Of a DNA stretch of 64,000 bases, positions 1 through 9,450 are shown in pieces (position 1 is the stretch's first letter; the number at the start of each line of letters is the position of its first letter). The stretch comes from Narthecium ossifragum (taxonomy: Eukaryota > Streptophyta > Magnoliopsida > Dioscoreales > Nartheciaceae), in contig OY986970.1 of the NCBI GenBank assembly GCA_963920575.1, positions 17,878,851 to 17,942,850 on the forward strand, in the 5' to 3' direction. The notes beneath the pieces are model-generated. The model ran no database searches and had not been told where the DNA came from. It worked only from the letters and a program-made list of their open reading frames with translations. A program made the translations under genes and the position numbers.

Positions 1-570
1 TAAGGAATCTCATTTGGTTGCGGTCAAGAGGATCTTTAGATATCTAATAGGAACCCAAAATTATGGTTTGTGGTATCCTAGAAGATCATCTTTTGATCTA
101 ATTGGCTACTCCGATGCGGATTTTGCCGGATGTAGGCTTGATAGAAAAAGCACAAGTGGTACATGTTACTTTCTTGGTCATGCACTTGTTTCTTGGTTCT
201 CCAAGAAACAAAATTTGGTTGCTTTATCCACCGCCGAAGCGGAATACATTGCGGCGAGTAGTTGTTGTGCACAATTACCTTGGACGAAAATGCAATTGGT
301 AGATTACAATATACATGTAAGCAAAATGTTCATTAGATATGACAACACTAGTGCCATAAGCTTATCTAAGAATCCCATCCTACATTCTAGAACAAAGCAC
401 ATAGAAATTAACACCATTTCCTTCGTGATCATACACAAAAAGGAGATATTGTACTTGAATTTGTTAGCACTGAACACCAAATTGCAGATATTCTAACCAA
501 ACCCTTGAGTGAAGACAAATTTCTATATCTACTAAGGGAGCTTGGGATGTTCAATGGATGTCCAAAATAA
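1..570 (+). pseudogene. 3' end of Ty1/copia (Sirevirus) pol: RNase H domain, frameshifted
   Basis: Final part of a copia-type polyprotein that begins before the window. Visible RNase H motifs are YSDADFAG, the DRKSTSGTCYFLG stretch and STAEAEYIAAS, in the order usual for Ty1/copia RNase H. The frame is open from before base 14 to about base 409. There it shifts by one base between the conserved KHIEI stretch and the HHFLRDH-like stretch. The other frame then carries the usual copia terminus with ADILTKPL and stops at 568-570. The shift looks like a single-base deletion, so this copy cannot make a normal enzyme. It belongs to the same element as the envelope-like ORF and LTR that follow. Confidence 0.9.
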
Positions 571-1294
571 TGGAGCTAAAAAGAAAAGGTATGGTCACCT
601 CTTTATCTGTTTTTCATACCATATCCTACTTGAATGCTAAATTTTGTTAAATTGAGTAATTTTCATTACTTAAGAGTTGTTTTTAGCTCATAATATTTAG
701 TTACATGTGCATGCAAAGTTTTGTGATGTTTTGATTTAAAAATGATTTTAAATTAAATTTCAAAACTCACTTTCTGGAACTGACGGTCAACTGTGCGTAC
801 ATTCGCACTGGACGGTCGACCGCCAACTCTTTGGATCGACCGTGGGCTTTCATTTTTAGACCAATTGTGTGCCACGGTCGACCGCCAACTTCCTCGGATC
901 GATCGTGCGACTTAAATACTACACATATTGCTCGCAACGGTCGACCGCCAACTTCGTTGGATCGACCGTGCGATTGCTTTTTTACACCAAATGTTCGCGG
1001 CGGTCGACCGCCAACTTCTTACGGTCGATCGCCACGGATCGTGTGACAATAAGTGAGGGCTTTTTAGTCATTTTCACTCTAATCTCCCCTTATAACTCCC
1101 GATCAAACCTTCATTTCCCCTGGTTCGACCGTGCCCTAGCTTCTCCAACGTCCGCACCCTTCTCTTCTCCTCTCCCCACAAAACCCTAACAAAAGCCTCA
1201 CACCATGCCTCACACCAAGAATGTCGGCCCTCCTCCACCTGAGGAACCAAGTCAAGCTGGGAAAAGGAAAACCGCAATAGCAAAGTAAAAGAAC
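571..1294 (+). other. Sirevirus pol-to-envelope-like spacer with paired palindrome array
   Basis: No ORF of substance. From about 784 to 1040 there are four pairs of a short inverted motif, ACGGTCGACCG... then GGATCGACCGT, with about 20 bp between partners and one pair every 70-80 bp. The stretch 1040-1294 looks like a leader to the next ORF (pyrimidine-rich, ending shortly before the ATG at 1295). The array resembles the one in this element's own LTR (4497-4870). Confidence 0.6.
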
Positions 1295-3792
1295 ATGACG
1301 AAGAAAACCAAAGGTTCGCATGGCGTATCTTCATCTAATCCTCCACCTACTCCTTCCTACGATGACTACCTTTTCCTAGATAAGGATAGGTATAACTCCT
1401 GGCCTGAATTTAAGGATAAGTTTATAGTCTCGGGTAGAGCTCTTCAATTGCCTATAGGAAAGGAATATGTAGTTGAACGATTTTTCACTGATATGGGTTG
1501 GAAAAAATTCTTAGAGATGCCTCAGTACATTTATCTCGAAATGGTTAGATATTTCTATTGCAATATGACTGAGGATATTGATGATGAAGGATGTGTGGCC
1601 CTTAGTAGCTATATCTATGGAAATAAATTCAAAATTACCGTAGAATGGTTGAATGAGTTACTAGATGCACCAAATCAAGGAGAGTGCATATACTTTACTT
1701 CCTATGAGGACCTCAACCGAATTGATAAGGATAAACAAGGGAGAAAGGCAATCCTTGAGGCTGTCCTAGTTGAGAAAAATCCTATAGAATTAAATAGCTT
1801 ACACCAACATTTTAGGGAGCTTGGTGATGAGTCACTAAATGTTCATGATTAAACCCCTTAACTTAGCTTTGTTAGGTCTAGAGTGTGTGTATTTGATAGC
1901 TTGTTAGTTGATTTCAGGTTTGATCATGCTTTGAGAAGAAATGCATGAAATTCGGTTAATATGCTGAAATACACTGCTCTGTCGACTGTTAGCACAATAT
2001 TCACCAGAAATTATTTTTATGTCCAAATATTCTGAAATTTGAATGACAGCTAGTAGACATCATGACGTACAACTTTCATGTTGGACACTTTCAGAGATTC
2101 CTGATGGTGTGATAGCAGATTTGAAAAAGATGAAGATATTTAGCTGCTGGAAGACTGGTCAGTCGACGCCCAGGAGAATATTCGCCAAATATTCTACTTA
2201 AGTTCAAATATTGCAAACTCTTCGGGAGATTATAGAGAACTTCCAGATATACATCTTTTGTGTTAGACTCATTCTTAAATTCCGAACCGGTTGAGCCCAG
2301 TCGCGATTGGAAAAAGCTATCAGGGTTGGACCAGGAATTCTGAGTTGTACTTGAGGTCTAACTTAACCCTAAAACCCTAATCCGGGAATTAAGATATAAA
2401 AAGGGTTTTGTGGTTGGAAAACGGGGGCCTCCATAGAGAGAAAAAGAGGATCAAGGTTGCTGAAGAGGACGGAGATGCGGTGTAGATCTGAAGCTTTCTT
2501 CATCGAATACATGGCCTTTATCCCAAAGATGAGTGGCTAATCTTCTAGATCTAGGGATCTCATGAAACTCTCGTATAACTTTCTATATTTTCTAGTTGAT
2601 TCTTGTACTTCTTTCTCATAGACATGATCTTATGGATTTGAATTTATTGATAATAGAGTTGATGGAAGTATTTCCCTTGACGTATTTTGTGCCCTACTTG
2701 ATTGATGTGCTTGATGGTAGAGTTCCAAAAGATGGTTTTCATGTGGTTTTTGACATGCTTTTGAGATAATCTATGCTAAGTAAAGATAGATTGTACTCAG
2801 GTTAAGTCCGAAGACAATCTATGCTACACGAAGATAGGTTATGCCTTAGGTAGTCATCAACTTTCTTTTAGGCTTTCATGTGAGCTTAAGAAGCCATGAT
2901 TCCATAATGTCTAGAGAAGAAGCAAGATGATAATTAGAGAATATAGGAAGTGAAGCTAGAGTGGATTGAGGGATCCCTAGGTTGTTTCTCCCATTGATCT
3001 ATTTCAACCTCTTTAATTGCTTTCTTAATTAGTTTTAATTAATTAGTTTCCAAAATCCAAATCAACCCTTCATTGCTTTAGGATTAGAGTTTTGAGATTC
3101 AATTTCACCTTCGTGATTCAAGTCAAAGTTTTCCCTGAGGATCGACTCCATATTTCATCATTATACTATCGTTTGAATTTAATATTGAAATAAGGGTTAT
3201 AAATTTCTAAATTGCGTTTTGCGTACGATTTAACGACACCGTTCGTGAGCGATCACTTGGTCACTTTCTAGGAACAAATCTTTTTCCTAAGCTTGGCCAT
3301 CATGATCACTTGAAGCCCATCCATGCCTATGTTCTTTCTTGCATGGTTAGGAGGAAGCCTCTAAACCTAGGCTATCTCCTTATCAATGAGATGCTTAACC
3401 TTAATGCTAGGCAATCACTACCTTTTGGTGGGCTTCTAATAAGAATTTTCCAAACCCTTACCCTCAACCTAGCTGTTGATGAACGAAAACCCCTTTCTCA
3501 ACCCTTCAACAAATCTACCTATAAAAGGATGAAGGCCGCCAAACAAGCCTTAGGCCTCGGTTTTCCTGATATCAGTGGTGATGAAAAAGACGAGCATCAA
3601 GAAGAGCATGATGAGAAAAATCAAGGGGGAGAAGAAGATGCGCCTAGATTTCAAGGTGAATCCTCCAGTAGCCGAGCTCGTCGCAACACGGCACAAAAAC
3701 TTGATGAGCTTGAAGCAAGATTGGGAAGAATGGAAGTAAATCTAGGAGACATCAAGACTTCCCAAACAAAAATCACCGAAGATCAAAACTGA
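1295..3792 (+). pseudogene. Sirevirus envelope-like/plant transposon-protein ORF, split by a solo LTR
   Basis: Two halves of one reading frame: 1295-1824 and 3261-3792. The first half resembles the putative plant transposon protein domain found downstream of pol in Sirevirus-like copia elements (SYDDYLFLDKDRY, then a domain with YFYCNM and KITVEWLNELL). The second half has the usual HAYVLSCMVRRKPLNLGYLI-like block, then an acidic Glu/Lys-rich tail and a C-terminal coiled-coil-like stretch (LDELEARLGRMEVNL). The halves are separated by an LTR with a 5-bp target duplication (CTTGG). Removing the LTR and one duplication copy leaves the frame open, so the ORF was intact when the LTR landed. Function in the element is unknown; the envelope-like label is convention. 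Stop at 3790-3792. Confidence 0.75.
1825..3255 (+). mobile_element. Solo LTR (family C), 1431 bp, TSD CTTGG
   Basis: Starts TGATGAGTCAC and ends GAGCGATCA (TG...CA). It is flanked by CTTGG at 1820-1824 and 3256-3260, a perfect 5-bp target duplication. It has no coding capacity and no second LTR or internal region, so it is a solo LTR. A TATA-like box (TATAAAAAGG) lies at about 2395, followed by a leader. The 3' part, with a 'gatcgactcc' stretch and then 'ttaacgacac', matches the reverse complement of the LTR at 43298-44647, which defines a family. Confidence 0.85.
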
Positions 3793-4376
3793 AGACATTT
3801 TTTCCTACATCAAAACTGAATTCCCACCTTCCACACCTACAGTTGATTGATCCTAAATCCCCATCTTTCTTACTTCTTTTTGATGATGCCAAAGGGGGAG
3901 AAAAAGTGTGATGAATGAATGTTGAACAATAGCCCTACATTTCATATCTTTACTCTTGTATTTTGGAAAACCTTGTTTTGAAATGAAAGTCTTGTAAATC
4001 TAAAATTTTCTGAATGATTTTGAATGGAAGTATTGTATGCAAATGTTGGAATCTTTAGAATGAAAGGCAAATGTGTTTGGATATTGTTATGATGTACTAA
4101 TACAATGTTTTAATCTCAATGTTCAATATGAAATCACTTTATGAAAGCTTAAATGTTATTATTGAAAAGAAGTGAACATACTAAAATCCAAATTATTCTG
4201 TCAACATATCTTAAATGGAACTTTTCATATCATTTTAGAGATATATGACTTATGTGCATCTTGATAATTCACTTTAGAACACATTTCTTGAAAGAAATGG
4301 ATGCATTGATTAAGGGGGAGTCAAAATATTTTATCATCACATTTAAAAGGATTGTCATCATCAAAAAGGGGTCGAT
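3793..4376 (+). other. Sirevirus 3' untranslated region with repeated polypurine tracts
   Basis: Non-coding, AT-rich. Contains AAAGGGGGAGAAA at about 3891, TAAGGGGGAG at about 4311 and AAAAAGGGG just before the LTR. Multiple polypurine tracts before the 3' LTR are a known trait of Sireviruses. The phrase 'gatgatgcca' occurs both here (about 3882) and inside the LTR start (about 4399). Confidence 0.7.
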
Positions 4377-5430
4377 TGTTGATCCTAACCTTGTTTTGAT
4401 GATGCCATTATACATTAAATGATAAAATATATATTTAATATTTATTATCCTTTTAATTGGAAATCTTAAATTCAATATTTAAGTCACTTTTGTACTGACG
4501 GTCGATGCATGGATCGACCGTGGGAATGTGACGGTCGATCCATGGATCGACCGTGTGGTTGCACGTTGGATGCACTATACTTGGAAAAATGTATTGTTGG
4601 CTCACGGTCGATCGATGCATCGACCGTGGGAAGCCATTTTCTTGACAGAGCCTTACGGACGATGCGACGGTCGACCATAGAGCATTTATGAAGAAAAGTG
4701 AAGAAGCGACGGTCGATCGGAGCATCGACCGTGGGCAGCCATTTTCTTGACAGAGGCTGACGGACGATGTCACGGTCGATGTCACGGTCGACTGTGAGGC
4801 GTGATGGACGATGCATGGATCGACCGTCAATCAAAAAGGCTGAATTTTTATACATGACGGACGATGCATGGATTGACCACCAGCAACGCGCAGAGTAAAA
4901 AATTAGCCGTTGGAGAGTTGCAGAGAGCCGTTGGAGCTCCTTGTTGAGCTGATTGAAGCCTAGATATAAGTAGTCCTATGTTGTAAACTTGCCATAACTT
5001 TTATCATTATTATTGAGATCATCTAAGCAAGTCTTAGCAAAGTTTTCTACTTATTCTCTTTTGAGCTACAACTTTTGTAAACCTTCTTCAACTGTGAAGA
5101 GGTACTTTGAGAGTTATTCAACAGCAAGTGGCTGTGAGTGTAAGATCACCAAGCACCATGAAGCTTGGAGGAAAAGCTTGTAAACGATTTGCAAATAGTG
5201 GAACCTCAAGGGGAGCCTTGAGAGAAGTGGACGTAGACCAAGAGTTGGGTCGAACCACTATAAAATCGGTGACATCTCTCTAACCTTCATTGCTATTATT
5301 CTTGCATGCTATTTTGCTTTAGTCTCATTTCATCTACAAGCATTTAAGGTGTTAGTTCTTTCCTACCTGATTTTTCCATTAATCTAGTTTTTCGAAAAGA
5401 GTCCAATTCACCCCCCCTCTTGGACCTTCA
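4377..5430 (+). mobile_element. Sirevirus 3' LTR
   Basis: Begins TGTTGATCCTAACC directly after a polypurine tract and ends ...CTTGGACCTTCA. The stretch 'ccaattcaccccccctcttgg' near its end is typical of Sirevirus LTRs. 4497-4870 is an array of paired palindromes (GGTCGATGCATGGATCGACC type). A TATA-like box (TATAAG) sits at about 4965, directly downstream of the array. The 5' LTR and left target duplication lie outside the window. The right boundary is set where sequence homologous to 54117-54705 begins. Confidence 0.8.
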
Positions 5431-5964
5431 AGGCTTAGGTGGAGAACGACACAGTTGTAGTTTCCTTTCCTTTCCGTGTGACATAGTGTAGAACCCTACT
5501 AGGCATTGTTGCTCACCCTACTTGGGATGCATTGGCGATGCAGGTCGATGCAGTTCCTTCTTTCAGGTGTTCTTCTAGAAGATGGCGCGATATTTCGAGG
5601 TGATCGAGGACTTAGAGCTTCGAGGAGTTCTTCTACAGTTAACTTATAGTTTTAATCAATGATGTACTAATTGATGTATAATCTGATGTATCCAAGAACA
5701 TAATGGTATGAGTATTAATTCAGTTGTATTTGAGAGATGTTGTAACATTCTTTAATGTAATGATACTGAAGTTGTAAAAATTATAAAATGTATACATTTC
5801 TTGTGTTATAATTATAAGGGAGATTCTGCCAAATTTTTATGAACTGGAGGACTAGATGGTTTAAATTCATAGTAGTTATCTATTTGTACGCCTATTGATG
5901 ATGTAAACAGGTTTAGGTGGCTCACGTCTTGATCTGGATGGGTTTTCTGGATCGGGGCGTGACA
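5431..5964 (+). mobile_element. Family A LTR, 3' fragment
   Basis: Matches the 3' part of the complete family A LTR at 51507-54705 (about 54117-54705), including the 'aggtgttcttctagaagatggcgc' block and the terminal GGATGGGTTTTCTGGATCGGGGCGTGACA-type end. The 5' part is missing: the Sirevirus LTR abuts it, so the Sirevirus most likely inserted into this element. Confidence 0.75.
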
Positions 5965-6714
5965 GGCAACCTAAATATAATCAACTGAATTATGATTTTG
6001 AGGAATAGAGGTCGCATTGTCTATGTGTCCCAAGGGTTGAAGTGTGGAGTCGATGTCCATGATGTATGTCCCCATACAAGGGGTGGTGTATGGTGAGAGC
6101 TCCGGCGGTGAGTGCAGCGGCGATGCACCAACCCTGGGTCCGGGCTCGTGTTGGTCGTCCTCCTTGTTTCGACACTTGGGTGAGGGCAACCCTATTTAGG
6201 GGCCCATTCTGGATCGACGAGGCTTGATGCCTTCAGTGGCACCTTAGACTTGGGATGAAGGACAATACTGTTGTGGTTTCCCCTTCCTTGAGTGTGACGT
6301 AGAATAGAACCTTACTTGTGCGCCTATTGAGTGTTGTCGAGGACTTGGAGCTTCGAGGAGTTCTTCGACAGTTAATTTATAGCTTTAATCAATGATGTAC
6401 AAATTGATGTATAATCTGATGTATCCAAGAACAGAATTGTATGATTATTAATTTAGTTCTATTTGAGAAATATTGTAATATTCTTTAATGTAGATATTGA
6501 GGAATGTGACAATATTCAAATTGTAAAATGGTACAATATACAGATTTCTTGTGCTATAATTATAAAGGAGATTCAGCCGAAATTTTTTATGAACTTGAGG
6601 ACTAAATTGTTTAAATTCATAGTAGTTATATACTTGTGCGTCTATTAAAGATGTAAACAGGTTTAGGTTGCTCACGCCTCGATCTGGATGGGTTTTCTGG
6701 GTCGGGGCGTAACA
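5965..6714 (+). mobile_element. Second family A LTR 3' fragment, degenerate
   Basis: Repeats the same 3' half of family A (for example GTCGAGGACTTGGAGCTTCG, then the AT-rich 3' region, then the GTCGGGGCGTAACA end). The two fragments lie head-to-tail. No clear target duplication was found. The terminal TGACA has become TAACA, so this copy looks older or damaged. Confidence 0.65.
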
Positions 6715-6827
6715 ATCCCCCTCCTCTCCCAGTCCCTGCCCTCTGCTCCTCCCCTCCCCTTCCCTCTCCCCCTCTCCCCCTCTCCTCCCCCTCCCCTACC
6801 CCTGCAACTCCGCCATCATGATCAATA
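6715..6827. other. Low-complexity C/T-rich tract
   Basis: Almost pure pyrimidine run (ccctctcccc-type) between the family A fragment and the 30-bp repeat block. It could be a degraded 5' leader of a captured gene. No gene seen. Confidence 0.6.
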
Positions 6828-7300
6828 AGTGCGCCGCCTCCGATCCATCGTCGCAGTGCCTCAACGCCTCCGATCCGTCGTCGCAGCGCCTCAACGCCTC
6901 CGATCCGTCGTCGCAGCGCCTCAACGCCTCCGATTCGTCGTCACAGCGCCTCAACGCCTCAACGCCTCCGATCCGTCGTCGCACCGCCTCATCGCCTCCG
7001 ATCCGTCGTCGCACCGCCTCAACACCTCCGATCCGTCGTCGCACCGCCTCAACACCTCCGATCGCCTCCGATCCGTCGTCGCACCGCCTCAACGCCTCCG
7101 ATCCGTCGTCGCAACGCCTCAACGCCTCTGATCTGTCATCACAGCGCCTCAACTCCTCCGATCCATCGTCGCAACGCCTCAACGCCTCCGATCTGTCGTC
7201 ACAGCGCCTCAACGCCTCCGATCCGTCGTCGCAGCGCCTCAACGCCTCCGATCCGTCGTCGCAGCGCCTCAACGCCTCCGGTCCGTCGTCGTCGGAGGTC
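6828..7300 (+). repeat. 30-bp tandem repeat (10-residue unit), about 15 copies
   Basis: Imperfect direct repeats of about 30 bp around the core GCCTCCGATCCGTCGTCGCA. The + frame translates as NASDPSSQRL repeats. The - strand also stays open (RRCDDGSEAL), as expected from a stop-free repeat unit, so openness is not evidence of a gene. A few units are shortened or frame-shifted (about 6960-7070). Confidence 0.85.
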
Positions 7301-7893
7301 TTCGTGACGAACGACGCTGTCTACATCGACTCCGACCCCATCCACTCCTTCCAGGACATCCACGAGCACATCGTCGACTCCGAGGACACCTCCGCGGACT
7401 CCGCCCCCATGAACGGCTCCGTCCAACATGCCGAGTCCATGGGCAAAGGCATGGCCCTCACCACCACGAGCGGCTTCGCCCCTCACAACGTCTCAGACTG
7501 AGCTCGCCTGTGTTGAGGCCAAACTCGCCTTCTCCTTTCCTCCCAACCTCCGTGCTCTCCTCTCCTTCGCCCTTCCCTCCGCCCCGGGATTCCCTAACTA
7601 GCGTCGCCTACCCCTCCTCTGCCTCCCCATTGCAGCAACCTCCGCCGTTGTAGCTTCACTCCATCGGTCTCACCGCCATCGCGCCGCCACGCGTCGCTGC
7701 TAATCCCTCTCTTCCATCTCTTCTTCTACACCCACGCCGGAGTCCTTGGCGGCCTCAGCACGGGCATCTTTGCGAAGCCCACCCTCTGCAACCTCTACCT
7801 CATCGTCACCAACCCCCACGGTGGCATTTACGGCGACGTGGGCGGTCCCAGTTCGCCAAGCAGATCGCCGATTCGCTGTTCATTATTGGGTGT
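7301..7893 (+). pseudogene. Captured gene fragments, including an ammonium-transporter piece
   Basis: Three pieces in GC-rich, gene-like DNA. (1) 7301-7500 is open and continuous with the repeat frame (VFVTNDAVYIDSDPIHSF...); I do not recognise it. (2) 7501-7600 reads ELACVEAKLAFSFPPNLRALL, resembling plant SMI1/KNR4-like proteins (weak). (3) 7732-7893 reads HAGVLGGLSTGIFAKPTLCN...YGDVGG, then in another frame QFAKQIADSLFIIG. This matches the ammonium transporter (AMT) family near its conserved HxxAGxLGG region. The frame break at about 7852 and missing flanks show a dead fragment. Unrelated gene pieces side by side suggest transposon gene capture (Pack-type element or Helitron), but no element ends were found. 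Confidence 0.55.
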
Positions 7894-8144
7894 AAAGAGG
7901 AAAGAGAAAAAAGAAGTTGGGAGCTCATCGACGGTTAAGACCAGTATAGGAGAGATAGTAGCGACATCATGGAATAATTCTGATGGCTGATCGACAAGAA
8001 TGGCGACGGAAATGGGTGGTCGATTGAGAAAAGAGAAAAGAGAAAAATGAAAAAGAGAAAAGTGAAGTTGAGAGCTCGTCCTCAGTTAAGACCAGTATAG
8101 GAGGGATAATAGGGACACCAGGGAATGATTCTGGTGGTGGATTT
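7894..8144 (+). repeat. Direct duplication of about 100 bp
   Basis: About 7895-7995 and 8045-8145 are diverged copies: both have 'gagagctc', 'ggttaagaccagtatagga', a 'gacacca' step and 'gaatgattctg..ggtgg'-like ends. It sits between the AMT fragment and the A/B tandem block. Confidence 0.65.
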
Positions 8145-9190
8145 ACAAAGAGAATACTGAAATTCATTCATGTATATTAATCAAGAAGAGAAAAGAGGAA
8201 TATGCAATCATTGTATGAGCACATAATACTCTTTGGTAGGTATTCTTTTTTTATAAAGAGAATACTGTAATACATTCATGTATATTAATCAAAAAGAGAA
8301 AAGAGACGATTCAGGCCATTCATGTATATTAATGAAAAAGATAAAAGAGAATACTGTAAAGAGAAAACTGCAAAGAGAAAAGAGCACAATCTAAACCATA
8401 CATGAGCTCTAAATCCTGTTTCAGTATTCTCTTTTTACAAAGAGAATACTGAAATCCATTCATGTATATTCATCAAGAAGATAAAAGGGAAATCTGCAAA
8501 CATTGTATGAGCACATAATGCTCTTTGATAGGTATTTTCTTTTTACAAAGAGAATACTGAAATCCATTCATGTATATTAATCAAGAAGAGAAAATGGGCG
8601 ATTCAGGCCATTTCATGTATATTAATGAAAAAGAGAAAAGAGAAAACGACAAAGAGAAAAGAGCACAATCCAAACCATACATGAGCTCTAAATCTTCTTT
8701 GATAGGTATTCTCTTTTTTACAAAGAGAATACTGAAATCCATTCATGTATAATTAATCAAGAAGAGAAGAAAGAAATCTGCAAACATTGTATGAGAACAT
8801 AATACTCTTTTATAGGTATTCTCTTTTTACAAAGAGAATACTGAAATCCACTTATGTATATGAATCAAGAAGAGAAAAAAGGGAAATATGCAATCATTGT
8901 ATGAGCACATAATACTCTTTGATAGGTATTCTCTTTTTATAAAGAGAATACTGTAATGCATTCATGTATATTAATCAAAGAGAGAAAAGGGATGATTCAG
9001 GCCATTCATGTATATTAATGAAAAAGAGAAAAAAGAATACTGCAAAGAGAATACTGCAAAGAGAAAAGAGCACAATCCAAACCATACATGAGCTCTCAAT
9101 CCTCTTTGATAGGTATTCTCTTTGTAAAAAGAGAATACTGAAAACCATTCATGTATATTAATTAAGAAGAGAAGAGGGAAATCTGCAAAG
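8145..9190. repeat. Mosaic tandem block of two unit types with palindromic joints
   Basis: Units are joined by a palindrome (GTATTCTCTTTTTACAAAGAGAATAC type) seen at about 8155, 8261, 8434, 8548, 8725, 8831, 8941 and 9126. The intervals alternate between about 106-114 bp (type A, with 'gcaaacattgtatgagcacataatactc') and 173-185 bp (type B, with 'gattcaggccattcatg' and 'aaaccatacatgagctc'). The order is about A B A B A A B A. All units share 'cattcatgtatattaat'. Short open frames here are repeat artefacts. Confidence 0.75.
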
Positions 9191-9445
9191 AGAATATTGT
9201 TACTCGTCGAGGATGATGACGGGTGTGTGCAGGGGAGGGTGGTGGCGGGCAAATCTCACCAAGGAACGGTCGGGGAAGGGTCGCCCGCCCAACGAGGTAA
9301 TCGGATGAACTGGGAAGGCCGGAGGCGACGTAGTTGAGAAGAGGCGACGCTGAAGCTAGTGGAGAAGAGGTACCGTGAGCTAGGAGAGGACGGTGGTGCT
9401 TGGTCACCGGATCTGGCCGGAGAATGGACGGAGGAGGTTCGCGGC
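9191..9445. other. GC-rich host or old-element DNA, left of nested LTRs
   Basis: GC-rich, gene-like composition without a recognisable product. It continues at 13715 once the inserted family A LTRs are removed, because the duplication GGTGA flanks both sides. Confidence 0.5.
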
Positions 9446-9450
9446 GGTGA

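Noticed and set aside
1831..3264. GTCAC as target duplication of the first solo LTR
   Set aside because: It gives ends without TG/CA and breaks the ORF frame; CTTGG gives TG...CA ends and restores the frame.
6796..7486. Long open frames on the - strand over the 30-bp repeat
   Set aside because: A stop-free repeat opens several frames on both strands; no domain supports the - strand.
8145..9190. CRISPR-like regular repeats
   Set aside because: Unit lengths alternate, spacers are themselves repeats, and the DNA is plant nuclear.
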